Source: Salinibacterium sp. ZJ450
Lineage (GTDB): Bacteria; Actinomycetota; Actinomycetes; Actinomycetales; Microbacteriaceae
Reading direction: 5' to 3'
Length of the DNA stretch: 64,000 bases
NCBI RefSeq assembly: GCF_011751885.2
Contig: NZ_CP061771.1
Location: 1,922,001-1,986,000 of the forward strand
The position numbers and the translations under genes were made by a program. A model generated the notes under the pieces. The model did no database searches. It was not told where the DNA came from and saw only the letters and a program-made list of their open reading frames with translations. This document shows positions 7,865-15,248 of this stretch, in pieces. Each line of letters begins with the position of its first letter. Position 1 is the first letter of the stretch.

Positions 7865-9747
7865 ACCGGAGCCCCCGCTCTCGTTGCTGTGTCAGTTTCT
7901 GCCCGCTCGGACTCGATAGCCCATTCGCTGCGCTGTGCCGCAGCCTCCAGTTCGCTGCGTTCAACCACACCGCGGCTGTAGCTGCTGAGCGGCTGGTGCG
8001 ACTCGTAGGGGTGTCGGATACCGGCGGCCCGCGCCCGCGCCCGTGCGACCACGGACAGCACCACTATCAGCATGACGATCACCCAGACGATCGTCAACGG
8101 CTGGAAGATGCCCGCCAGGACGGCGTCGAGCGAGCGGCTCTCGGTCCACCCGTCCACCTCGTTTCGTTCGACGATCGCGCCGCGGGATCGGTCCGCGTAA
8201 ATCGCACTCGGACCTGCCCCGGTCACCGTGTTCTCGGTCACCGTTGACCCGGTCGTCGAGCCCACCAGCGTGATGCCGTGGATGGCGGCGTGGGAAATGG
8301 TGTTGTCCACGACGTCGCCGACGGCATTTCGCAGGTAGATGCCCGTTTCTCCGCCGACGATGGAGTTGCGTCCGATGTAGACACCGCTGACCGTCTCGCG
8401 CACGGCGATTCCCTGGCGTGCCTGGCCGCGCAGCTCATTGTTCGTCAGCCGCACGCCCTGCGCCTCATTGGCCAGGACGATGCCCATCTCGTTGCCGGAA
8501 ATCGTGGATGAGCGCACCGCCAGCGACTCGCCGCCGTTGATCTCGACGCCGTAGCGGGTGTTGTCGGCGAAGGTTCCCCGGAAGACCACGTTGTCGCCGT
8601 AGGTCCGCACCGCGGTGCCCGTCGCGCTCGGCCCATCAGCCAGCGGTCGCCCATCGAGGGTCATCCCGTTGCGGCCGTTGTCGGTGCTGGTGATCCGGCT
8701 GAAGGCGTTTCCGGTGCTCGCCCTGGCGACCGCGAACCCGTCCACGGCGTTACCGCGGGAGGTCGTGTTCGTGATCGTCGAACGGGTGACGAAGCGGTGG
8801 AAGAGGATGCCGGAGACCAGGCTGTCGCTGACAGTTGTTGCATCGATGACCAGGCTCTCGGCGTTGGAGGCGAAGATCCCGAAGGCGTTGCCGTCCACCT
8901 TCACCCGCCGGAGAGTCCCCTGCACCGCTAGCGCGGCGCGCTCCTCCTCGGTCAGGGCGACCGTGGGTAGCGAGGACGATTCGCCCGCGGCATCCGGAGC
9001 AGTCGGCGCGTCGGCGGTCTGGTCCGGCGGCTCGATTCCGGTGAGGGCGAGCCCGCCGGTTTCCCCGCTCCAGAAGCCCAGGTCATGCACTGTGGCGTCA
9101 CTGATCTCGGCGTGGCCACCGAGCACGCGCAGGTAGGCACGGCCGTCGGAGGTGTCGGCATCAACCCGCGGACCGCCATGGTCGACACTTCCGATGTCAA
9201 CGGGTGCGCCGGGCGCGCCTCGGACCAGAAGACTCCCGCCGAGCACCACGATCGAGGTGAAGTAGTCCGCGCCGCTGACCAGTCGCACCCGCATGCCGCC
9301 GTCGTGCTGCAGCAGCAGCGTCGCGCCTTCCTGGACGGCGATGTGGTCGCTGATGAGGTACGCGCCGTCGGCGCGCACACGCACCGAGCCTGTCGCGGTG
9401 CCGGCCAACTCCTGCAGTGTGTATGGCTCGGCACGGGGCACCAGCACCAGCGTGTTGGTGCGCGGGGTGGCGATCAGGTAGGGCCGGGCGGTGTCGATGT
9501 CACGCCAGGGTGCGGAGCTGATCACCGACCGGACGTCGACCAGGCGCGCGTCTTCGTCCGCGACGAGCGCCGCCTCGAAAGTGGGATCGCCCGGGTACGG
9601 CCGGCCCTCAGCCACCTCATCGACCTCGTCGATCTTGTCCGCCGAAGCGGATTCGGCCGCGTGGGCACCTGGTGCCGTGAGAGGCCCCAGGGTCGCTCCG
9701 AGCACAAACAGGGCGGATACGGCCAGCGCTGAGCATGCCCGGATCAT
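7861..9747 (-). CDS. Secreted right-handed beta-helix protein with C-terminal membrane anchor
   Basis: A 628-residue protein. It has a Sec signal peptide (about 1-31, hydrophobic core ALAVSALFVLG, AHA-type cleavage site), a leading domain of about 170 residues, then many parallel beta-helix coils (repeats such as TITNTTSRGNAVDGFAVARA, STISGNEMGIVLANEAQG and TVTENTVTGAGPSAIYADRS) up to about residue 530. One transmembrane helix follows near 548-568 (LTIVWVIVMLIVVLSVVA), with a charged cytoplasmic tail of roughly 55 residues. It resembles NosD/AlgG-like carbohydrate-binding or processing helices, without a diagnostic active site. It overlaps the glycosyltransferase gene by 4 bp. Its topology would hold the helix outside the membrane next to the exporting synthase. 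Confidence 0.75.
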   Translation of the reverse strand: MIRACSALAVSALFVLGATLGPLTAPGAHAAESASADKIDEVDEVAEGRPYPGDPTFEAALVADEDARLVDVRSVISSAPWRDIDTARPYLIATPRTNTLVLVPRAEPYTLQELAGTATGSVRVRADGAYLISDHIAVQEGATLLLQHDGGMRVRLVSGADYFTSIVVLGGSLLVRGAPGAPVDIGSVDHGGPRVDADTSDGRAYLRVLGGHAEISDATVHDLGFWSGETGGLALTGIEPPDQTADAPTAPDAAGESSSLPTVALTEEERAALAVQGTLRRVKVDGNAFGIFASNAESLVIDATTVSDSLVSGILFHRFVTRSTITNTTSRGNAVDGFAVARASTGNAFSRITSTDNGRNGMTLDGRPLADGPSATGTAVRTYGDNVVFRGTFADNTRYGVEINGGESLAVRSSTISGNEMGIVLANEAQGVRLTNNELRGQARQGIAVRETVSGVYIGRNSIVGGETGIYLRNAVGDVVDNTISHAAIHGITLVGSTTGSTVTENTVTGAGPSAIYADRSRGAIVERNEVDGWTESRSLDAVLAGIFQPLTIVWVIVMLIVVLSVVARARARAAGIRHPYESHQPLSSYSRGVVERSELEAAAQRSEWAIESERAETDTATRAGAPV

Positions 9748-11228
9748 GCCGCGACCGCCGTCGAGTCAGGTGCCGTGGCCCGGTCGGCCGCCGCCGTCGA
9801 GTCAGACGCCGAGGGCTGCAAGGTGCGCGAGTGCTGCCCGTCTCCCCCGACCTGATCGGCGCGGCGGGTAAGCCAGCCCTGCTTGTTCATGGTCACGAAG
9901 GCATACGCCTTGATCGGGAGCGCGACGAGGATCACGGTGAGGGCGAAGAGCGGCAGAATCAGGATGTCGCGGGGATGCCGTCGCAGATGGGAGATGCCCC
10001 GGATGCCGCGACCGAGCAGCAGCCACCCCACTGCCAGCAGGGCGCCGACCGTGGTGAACTCGAAGCGGGAGAAGATCAGGTAGACCATGCTGAGCCCCAT
10101 CGTCAGCGGGGTGAGCACGATCTGCAGCACCGTCAACTGGGTGATGACGGGAACCTGCCACAGCCACCCCTTGCTCATCGCGGTGAAGTAGCAGCGGTAG
10201 GAGTTGCGGCTCCAGCGCACGCGCTGCTTGACGAAGGCGGCAAAGGTGATCGGGAACATCGACAGCGCCCGCGCGGTCGACTGGTGCACCGTGCGATATC
10301 CGGACGCCAGCACCAGCCAGGTCAGCCGGCCGTCATCCCCCGCGATGCAGCGCCGCCCAAGGAAGAACTCGTTCTCCAGGTGGTCGACGAGGGGAATGAT
10401 CGCGCTCCGCCGATACACGGCCGTGCGACCGGAAACGCAGGGCACCGCGCCGACCCGCCCCATCGCCGGCACATAGTCGTAATAGCGCAGGTTGACCATC
10501 CAGTCCGCCATGCGACGCCAAATGCTGGTGTCCCGCTGGTAGACGTTCTGGTGGGTGCTCACCGCGCCGACAAGCGGATCGGTGAAGGGCATCTGCACCG
10601 CCTCGAGCAGTCCGGGCTGCCATTGCGTGTCGGAATCGACCAGCAGCACCACCTCGCCCCGCGCTCGCCGGATTCCGACACCGAGCGCCGACCGCTTACC
10701 AACGTGATGGAACAGGATCGGGGTCACGCGCTCATCACCGAGAGCGCTAATCCGGTCGTACGCCTCGAGATCCTCGACATCCAGCACGATGATGATCTCG
10801 TCGGGATTCTGGGCCCGCCAGGTGTCCAGACATTGCAGCAGGATGTCGGGATCCTCGTGGTACGAGGGCACCACCACTGAGGTGCTGGTGCGGAAATCCG
10901 ACACGATCGGCTTCACCCGGTGCGAGAGCACGAAGCGCACCAGCCATAACCCCCAGACGATCGCGCCTGCGATCGCGACGGGCATGAACACGCTGACCGA
11001 CTCATAGAAGCGGCTCAGCTCGGCCGCTGCGGTGCCGGCGTTAGTCACTATGGCGTTCCACCATGCGGACAGCGTGTCGGGCGCAGCTGGGGACGGAAGC
11101 GTGTGTGCCGCGGTGGCCGGAAACAGGTCGGGTGCCGCGGTGGCCGGTACAGCGGAATCTGCGCTGAGCGAGAGGACAGCGACGGTAGTGACCGTATTAA
11201 GGGACGCGAAAAGAACGGGAGCAAACAT
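9744..11228 (-). CDS. Processive family 2 glycosyltransferase, hyaluronan-synthase-like
   Basis: Probable integral-membrane polysaccharide synthase that polymerises and extrudes a beta-linked glycan. The protein is 494 residues. A transmembrane helix at about 80-100 is followed by a GT-A domain with VVVPSYHEDPD, DSD at 198-200, SGRTAVYRR, GDDGRLT at 297-303 and the processive-synthase motif QRVRW at 335-339. Three or four further membrane segments lie at about 357-445, with a Ser/Thr/Ala-rich tail. The GDD and QxxRW spacing matches HAS/Alg8/NodC-type enzymes. First gene of the operon. No Shine-Dalgarno precedes the ATG at 11228, and the first ~75 residues are low complexity, so a downstream start is possible. 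Co-transcription with UDP-glucose dehydrogenase suggests a glucuronate-containing product. Confidence 0.85.
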   Translation of the reverse strand: MFAPVLFASLNTVTTVAVLSLSADSAVPATAAPDLFPATAAHTLPSPAAPDTLSAWWNAIVTNAGTAAAELSRFYESVSVFMPVAIAGAIVWGLWLVRFVLSHRVKPIVSDFRTSTSVVVPSYHEDPDILLQCLDTWRAQNPDEIIIVLDVEDLEAYDRISALGDERVTPILFHHVGKRSALGVGIRRARGEVVLLVDSDTQWQPGLLEAVQMPFTDPLVGAVSTHQNVYQRDTSIWRRMADWMVNLRYYDYVPAMGRVGAVPCVSGRTAVYRRSAIIPLVDHLENEFFLGRRCIAGDDGRLTWLVLASGYRTVHQSTARALSMFPITFAAFVKQRVRWSRNSYRCYFTAMSKGWLWQVPVITQLTVLQIVLTPLTMGLSMVYLIFSRFEFTTVGALLAVGWLLLGRGIRGISHLRRHPRDILILPLFALTVILVALPIKAYAFVTMNKQGWLTRRADQVGGDGQHSRTLQPSASDSTAAADRATAPDSTAVAA

Positions 11229-11293
11229 GGGGTTCGGGCCTCACATGTTGAGCGGGGTTTCGGGTTGTGTCGTTGCTGGTCAGACTGTGCGTC

Positions 11294-11318
11294 GTGCTGT
11301 GTCAAGTAGACACAGCAC
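11294..11318 (-). promoter_or_regulatory. Perfect inverted repeat in the polysaccharide-operon leader
   Basis: GTGCTGTGTC (11294-11303) and GACACAGCAC (11309-11318) are perfect 10-bp arms separated by AAGTA. It lies 66-90 bp upstream of the glycosyltransferase start, downstream of the candidate promoter. It could be a dimeric repressor operator or an mRNA hairpin; nothing in the sequence decides between them. Confidence 0.6.
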
Positions 11319-11450
11319 AGCCCTGTCGACGGCATCGGGCATGCCTTGCGCCGGCGCTATCACGCCAATCGAACGGGCACTGGATCCGAGAACCTGATGC
11401 CTTACATATGTTGAGGAGGTGCCTCCCGGGTGCCTTCGCTCGATGTCGGT

Positions 11451-11480
11451 ACGCTACGTGGGTCGCATCGGGAGGGTCAA
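11451..11480 (-). promoter_or_regulatory. Candidate promoter of the polysaccharide operon
   Basis: On the minus strand TTGACC (11480-11475) and TAGCGT (11456-11451) are separated by 18 bp, close to the actinobacterial housekeeping consensus TTGAC-N17-18-TANNNT. Initiation would be near 11445. This is a pattern match only. Confidence 0.35.
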
Positions 11481-11566
11481 CCCCTTACCGGGGTAGACAG
11501 ATGGTTTTAACAGATACGTAACAATTGAGAACCGCGTGCTTCCGGACGCGTCCGAGGGTCTAAGGA

Positions 11567-11604
11567 CGAGACGCCGCACGGTTCTGGAACCGTGCGGCGT
11601 CTCG
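11567..11604 (-). terminator. Long perfect hairpin, probable terminator after the dsbA-family operon
   Basis: Arms of 18 bp (11567-11584 and 11587-11604) pair perfectly around a 2-nt centre. It lies 26 bp beyond the stop of the small coupled ORF and upstream of the polysaccharide promoter, which fits a transcription terminator separating the two units. There is no U-tract, which is common for actinobacterial terminators. Confidence 0.65.
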
Positions 11605-11629
11605 ATCTTGCAGCGATACTGGGCGGCGA

Positions 11630-11764
11630 TCAGGCCTTGACGTCGGGGGCAGCCGGGGCGGCGTCTGAACTGGCGACGGCTGCGTTGGAGGGCGCCGGAA
11701 TGGCGCAATGGTCGCCCACGCAGGCGATCGCGTTCGGGTCGCCGAGCTGGATCAGGCCGCTCAC
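11630..11764 (-). CDS. 44-residue ORF coupled to the DsbA-family gene
   Basis: A short reading frame starting GTG at 11764, whose first bases overlap the stop codon of the upstream oxidoreductase gene (GTGA overlap), and ending TGA at 11630. The product begins VSGLIQLGDPNAIACVGDHC and continues with an Ala/Pro/Ser-rich tail. It has two cysteines in a CxxxxC arrangement and no signal peptide or membrane segment. The 4-bp overlap and the placement before a strong terminator argue that it is translated with its neighbour. No known function. The cysteine pair next to a thiol oxidoreductase makes a redox-partner or substrate role conceivable, but that is inference. Confidence 0.6.
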   Translation of the reverse strand: MSGLIQLGDPNAIACVGDHCAIPAPSNAAVASSDAAPAAPDVKA

Positions 11765-12414
11765 GCTGCCTGCTCCCTGTCCGCCTTGACCTGCTCGAGC
11801 ACCTGCACGAAGGTCGCGGCATCCTGTGCCCCTGACACGCCGTACTTGCCCTCGAAGACGAAGAACGGCACCCCGTTGATGCCGTACTCGCGCGCCTGGG
11901 CGATGTCGGCCTGCACGTCGCCGAGGAAGGTCTGGTCACGGAGCGCGACGAGCGCGGCCTCGCGGTCGAGTCCGATTTCGGCGGCCAGGTCGGCGAGGTC
12001 CTCGTCGCGTCCGACGTGCCTGCCCTCTTCGAAGTAGGCCTTGAGCAGGCGTTCCTTCATCTCGATCTGCTTGCCCTGGCTCTTCGCGAAGTGCAGCAGC
12101 TGGTGCGCCTTGATGGTGTTGGTGTGCTGAAGCGCGTCGTAGTCGTAGTTCAGCCCGACGGTCGAGGCGATACCGGTGACCCGGTCGAGCATCTCCTTCA
12201 CCTGGGGCACGGGCAGTCCCTTGTGCTGGCTGAGGAAGTCGGTCTCGCTGCCGTCAAAGTCGACGGGGGTGTCTGGGGCCAGTTCGAACGAGTGGTACTC
12301 GATCTCCACCTCGCCGTCGAAGCCGGCCGCTCCGGCCTCGAACTTGCGCTTGCCGATGTAGCACCACGGGCACGCGATGTCCGACCAGATGTCAACCTTG
12401 ATGGGAGTAGTCAT
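11761..12414 (-). CDS. DsbA-family thiol oxidoreductase (FrnE/HCCA-isomerase type)
   Basis: Thioredoxin-fold protein, 217 residues from ATG 12414 (a TTG four codons upstream is possible). The redox centre CPWC lies at 15-18, immediately after the first strand (VDIWSDIACPWCYIGKRKFE). The cis-proline motif GVPFF is near the C-terminus, and the middle helical insertion (HQLLHFAKSQG, RLLKAYFEEGRHV) is typical of the FrnE branch. There is no signal peptide, so it is cytoplasmic. An IS30 element ends about 40 bp upstream of the start and separates it from glyS; no good ribosome site remains visible. The downstream 44-residue ORF overlaps it by 4 bp. Confidence 0.88.
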   Translation of the reverse strand: MTTPIKVDIWSDIACPWCYIGKRKFEAGAAGFDGEVEIEYHSFELAPDTPVDFDGSETDFLSQHKGLPVPQVKEMLDRVTGIASTVGLNYDYDALQHTNTIKAHQLLHFAKSQGKQIEMKERLLKAYFEEGRHVGRDEDLADLAAEIGLDREAALVALRDQTFLGDVQADIAQAREYGINGVPFFVFEGKYGVSGAQDAATFVQVLEQVKADREQAA

Positions 12415-12455
12415 ACGTAATGCCAACGATGGGTGAGTCGCTGCTATTCCCGCGG

Positions 12456-13792
12456 GATTGATCCAGTCTGTCGGGTTTGAGCCAGGGCAGATTCATATGG
12501 TCGTTGCAACGCTGCGGAAGGGTGTTGCGATGAAGCCGAAGTTCGGGCCGGCGGAGCGAGAACGGTTCTTCGAGTTGATGGCCGCAGGGTCGTCGATGAA
12601 TGCCGCGAGTGCTGCGGTGGGCGCGTCGCGGGGCGCCGTGAGACGGTGGTGGGCGCAATCTGGGCCGATGACACCTTTGCGGATGGGCCCGCACGGTGGG
12701 ATGGCCGAACCGGTGCCGCCGCCGCGGGAGAAGTCCGGGCGCTCTCTGAGCTCGGAGGATCGCGCCGTGATCCAGGCGGGGCTGGGTCAGCGGTTGCCCC
12801 TGTCGCAGATCGGGGCGCTGATCGACCGGGACAAGTCCGTGGTCTCCCGTGAGATCAGCCGCAACCGCGGCCCGGACGGGGTCTATCGGGCGCGGATCGC
12901 CGACCGGCTCGCGGGATCTCGGCGAGCTCGTCCGAAACCGTTCAAGCTCGCGGTGAACGAGCTGCTGTGTCGCCGGATTGCGGCCTGGATGGACCAGGGC
13001 TGGAGCCCGCGACTGATCGCGGACATGCTCCGCCGCACGGCCGGGAGGGATCAGACTAGCCGGGTGAGTCACGAGACGATCTACCAGGCGCTATATGTGC
13101 AGACGCGTGGGAATCTGCGGGCGGATCTGAACCAGCAGCTCAGCCTGAAACGGCGATCCCGGGTCTCCCGGTCGAGCCGGGCTAACCCGAAGAACCCGTA
13201 TCGGGAGGCGTTCACCATCAGTCAGCGGCCGGCCGAGGCCGCCGACCGCGCCGTCCCGGGGCACTGGGAGGGCGACCTGATCATAGGTGGAGGGAACCGG
13301 TCGGCGATCGGCACCCTGGTGGAACGCGCCAGCCGGTTCGTGATCCTGCTGCACCTGCCCGGTCGACACACCGCCCCGGAGGTCGCCGACGCGATGATCG
13401 AACAGATGCGGCACCTGCCCGAGCATCTGCGCCGGTCGGTCACCTGGGACCGGGGAACCGAGCTGGCCGACTACGAACGCATCCAACTCGAGCTGAACAC
13501 CCGGTTGTACTTCTGCGACCCGCACTCGCCCTGGCAGCGGGGCAGCAACGAGAACACCAACCGGCTGCTCCGGTTCTGGTTCGAGAAGGGCAGCGACCTC
13601 TCGACTCACACGGCGGCCGACCTGCGCAAGGTTCAGGACACCCTGAACAAGCGGCCCCGGCCGACCCTGGACTACCGCACCCCCGCGCAGGCCCTCGCCC
13701 AGTTCCTCCAGGCAGCCTGATCGACACAGTTGCAACCACCACTTGACATTGCCCAGTTCGCCGTGGCTCAGACCCGACAAACTGGCTCAAAC
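12456..13792 (+). mobile_element. IS30-family insertion sequence
   Basis: About 1.34 kb bounded by imperfect inverted repeats. The left end reads GATTGATCCAGTCTGTCGGG and the right end, on the opposite strand, GTTTGAGCCAGTTTGTCGGG; similarity continues inward through TGAGCCA-GGC. One transposase gene fills it. The flanking dinucleotide GG on both sides (12454-12455 and 13793-13794) would fit the short target duplication usual for IS30 elements. It lies between the glyS stop (13801) and the dsbA-family start. The transposase is intact, so the element may be active. Confidence 0.85.
12530..13720 (+). CDS. IS30-family transposase
   Basis: DDE transposase of 396 residues from ATG 12530, chosen because GGAAGGG precedes it; the frame is open to 12458, inside the terminal repeat. 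The N-terminus holds helix-turn-helix segments (FFELMAAGSSMNAASAAVGA; RDLSQIGALIDRDKS-like region). The C-terminal catalytic core shows GHWEGDLIIGG (first Asp), VTWDRGTELADY (second Asp) and the NENTNRLLRFWFEKGSD region with the final Glu. The CDPHSPWQRGSNENTNRLLR segment is diagnostic of IS30. Reading direction is opposite to both flanking genes. Confidence 0.93.
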   Translation: MKPKFGPAERERFFELMAAGSSMNAASAAVGASRGAVRRWWAQSGPMTPLRMGPHGGMAEPVPPPREKSGRSLSSEDRAVIQAGLGQRLPLSQIGALIDRDKSVVSREISRNRGPDGVYRARIADRLAGSRRARPKPFKLAVNELLCRRIAAWMDQGWSPRLIADMLRRTAGRDQTSRVSHETIYQALYVQTRGNLRADLNQQLSLKRRSRVSRSSRANPKNPYREAFTISQRPAEAADRAVPGHWEGDLIIGGGNRSAIGTLVERASRFVILLHLPGRHTAPEVADAMIEQMRHLPEHLRRSVTWDRGTELADYERIQLELNTRLYFCDPHSPWQRGSNENTNRLLRFWFEKGSDLSTHTAADLRKVQDTLNKRPRPTLDYRTPAQALAQFLQAA

Positions 13793-13800
13793 GGTGCCGG

Positions 13801-15186
13801 TCAGGCGCCCAGCAGCTCCCCGGCGAGGTAGCCCTGCAGGCGGTCGAGCGAGATGCGCTCCTGCTTCATGGTGTCGCGCTCGCGCACGGTCACCGCCTTG
13901 TCCTCGAGGGTGTCGAAGTCGACGGTGATCGCGAACGGGGTACCGATCTCGTCCTGCCGACGGTAGCGGCGACCGATGGCGCCGGCGTCGTCGAAGTCGA
14001 TGTTCCAGTACTGGCGCAGGTCGGCGGCGAGTTCCTTCGCCACCGGAGACAGCTGTTCGTTGCGCGACAGCGGCAGCACGGCTGCCTTCACCGGCGCGAG
14101 TCGGCGGTCCAGCCGCAGCACGGTGCGCTTGTCGACGCCGCCCTTGGTGTTCGGCGCCTCGTCCTCGGCGTACGCGTCGACGAGGAAGGCCATGAGCGAC
14201 CGGGTGAGGCCGGCCGCCGGCTCGATCACGTACGGGGTCCAGCGCTCGTTCTTGCTCTGGTCGAAGTAGGAGAGGTCGGATCCGGATGCCGCGGCGTGCG
14301 TGGTCAGGTCGAAGTCGGTGCGGTTGGCAATGCCTTCCAGCTCGCCGAACTCGCTGCCCTGGAAGCCGAACCGGTACTCGATGTCGACGGTGCGCTTCGA
14401 GTAGTGCGACAGCTTCTCGGAAGGGTGTTCGAACAGGCGCAGGTTCTCGGGGGTGATGCCGAGGTCGGTGTACCAGGCCATCCGCCGGTCGATCCAGTAC
14501 TGGTGCCACTCTTCGTCCGTGCCGGGCTCGACGAAGAACTCCATCTCCATCTGCTCGAACTCGCGGGTGCGGAAGATGAAGTTTCCGGGGGTGATCTCGT
14601 TGCGGAAGCTCTTGCCGATCTGGCCGATGCCGAACGGGGGCTTCATCCGGGACGCCGACAGCACGTTGGCGAAGTTGACGAAGATGCCCTGCGCGGTCTC
14701 CGGGCGCAGGTAGTGCAGCCCGGCCTCGTCATCGACCGGGCCGAGGAAGGTCTTCAGCAGCCCGGAGAACTCCTTGGGCTCGGTCCACTGGCCGCGGGTG
14801 CCGCAGTTGACGCAGACGATGTCGCCGAGGCCGTTCTCAGGGGCGCGGCCCTTCTTCTCCTCGAACTCCTCGAGCAGGTGGTCGGCCCGGTAGCGCTTGT
14901 GGCAGCTCAGGCACTCAACCAGCGGGTCGCTGAAGACCTCGACGTGACCGGATGCCTCCCAGACGCGCTTCGGCAGGATCACGGATGAGTCGAGCCCGAC
15001 CACGTCGTCGCGGCTGGTGACCATGTGCCGCCACCACTGCCGCTTGATGTTCTCCTTGAGCTCGACACCGAGGGGCCCGTAGTCCCATGCCGACCGTGAC
15101 CCGCCGTAGATTTCACCGGCCTGGAACACGAAGCCCCGGCGCTTGGCCAGGGAGATGACGGAATCGAGACGGGAAGGCGCGGCCAA
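13801..15186 (-). CDS. glyS: Glycyl-tRNA synthetase, class II single-chain type
   Basis: Charges tRNA(Gly). A TTG start at 15186, with GGAG five bases upstream, gives 461 residues beginning [19 protein letters not shown], the expected actinobacterial length. The frame extends upstream to 15543 but that part has no family similarity. Visible are the N-terminal [20 protein letters not shown] (class II motif 1 region), a zinc-type cysteine cluster CLSCHKR ... CVNCG, motif 2 ([20 protein letters not shown]) and motif 3 near [10 protein letters not shown], followed by the anticodon-binding domain. The IS30 right end is only 8 bp past its stop codon. The start codon is unusual but well supported. 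Confidence 0.94.
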   Translation of the reverse strand: MAAPSRLDSVISLAKRRGFVFQAGEIYGGSRSAWDYGPLGVELKENIKRQWWRHMVTSRDDVVGLDSSVILPKRVWEASGHVEVFSDPLVECLSCHKRYRADHLLEEFEEKKGRAPENGLGDIVCVNCGTRGQWTEPKEFSGLLKTFLGPVDDEAGLHYLRPETAQGIFVNFANVLSASRMKPPFGIGQIGKSFRNEITPGNFIFRTREFEQMEMEFFVEPGTDEEWHQYWIDRRMAWYTDLGITPENLRLFEHPSEKLSHYSKRTVDIEYRFGFQGSEFGELEGIANRTDFDLTTHAAASGSDLSYFDQSKNERWTPYVIEPAAGLTRSLMAFLVDAYAEDEAPNTKGGVDKRTVLRLDRRLAPVKAAVLPLSRNEQLSPVAKELAADLRQYWNIDFDDAGAIGRRYRRQDEIGTPFAITVDFDTLEDKAVTVRERDTMKQERISLDRLQGYLAGELLGA

Positions 15187-15248
15187 AAGAACTCCAAGGA
15201 TCAGCCGAGCTGGATGCCCGGTCGAGGAAAAAACAGTGAGTGCCGAGT

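Larger units (their letters stand above)
11229..11629. other. Gene-free leader region of the polysaccharide operon
   Basis: About 400 bp without a supported gene. On the minus strand it holds a candidate promoter (11451-11480), a perfect inverted repeat (11294-11318), a small ACCCC/GGGGT inverted repeat near 11480-11494, two direct ATCTGT boxes spaced 13 bp apart near 11500-11520 and, at the far end, the long hairpin 11567-11604. The leader from the candidate transcription start to the glycosyltransferase ATG would be roughly 215 nt, long for an actinobacterial mRNA. Confidence 0.6.

Noticed and set aside
6773-9747. Naming the beta-helix proteins AlgG or pectate lyase
   Set aside because: The AlgG DPHD motif and complete lyase catalytic sets are absent, and the nucleotide-sugar enzyme looks like UDP-glucose, not GDP-mannose, dehydrogenase. 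Only the fold is supported.
11229-11450. A cyclic-di-GMP or cyclic-di-AMP riboswitch in the polysaccharide leader
   Set aside because: None of the conserved core bases of those classes could be located; only simple inverted repeats are visible.
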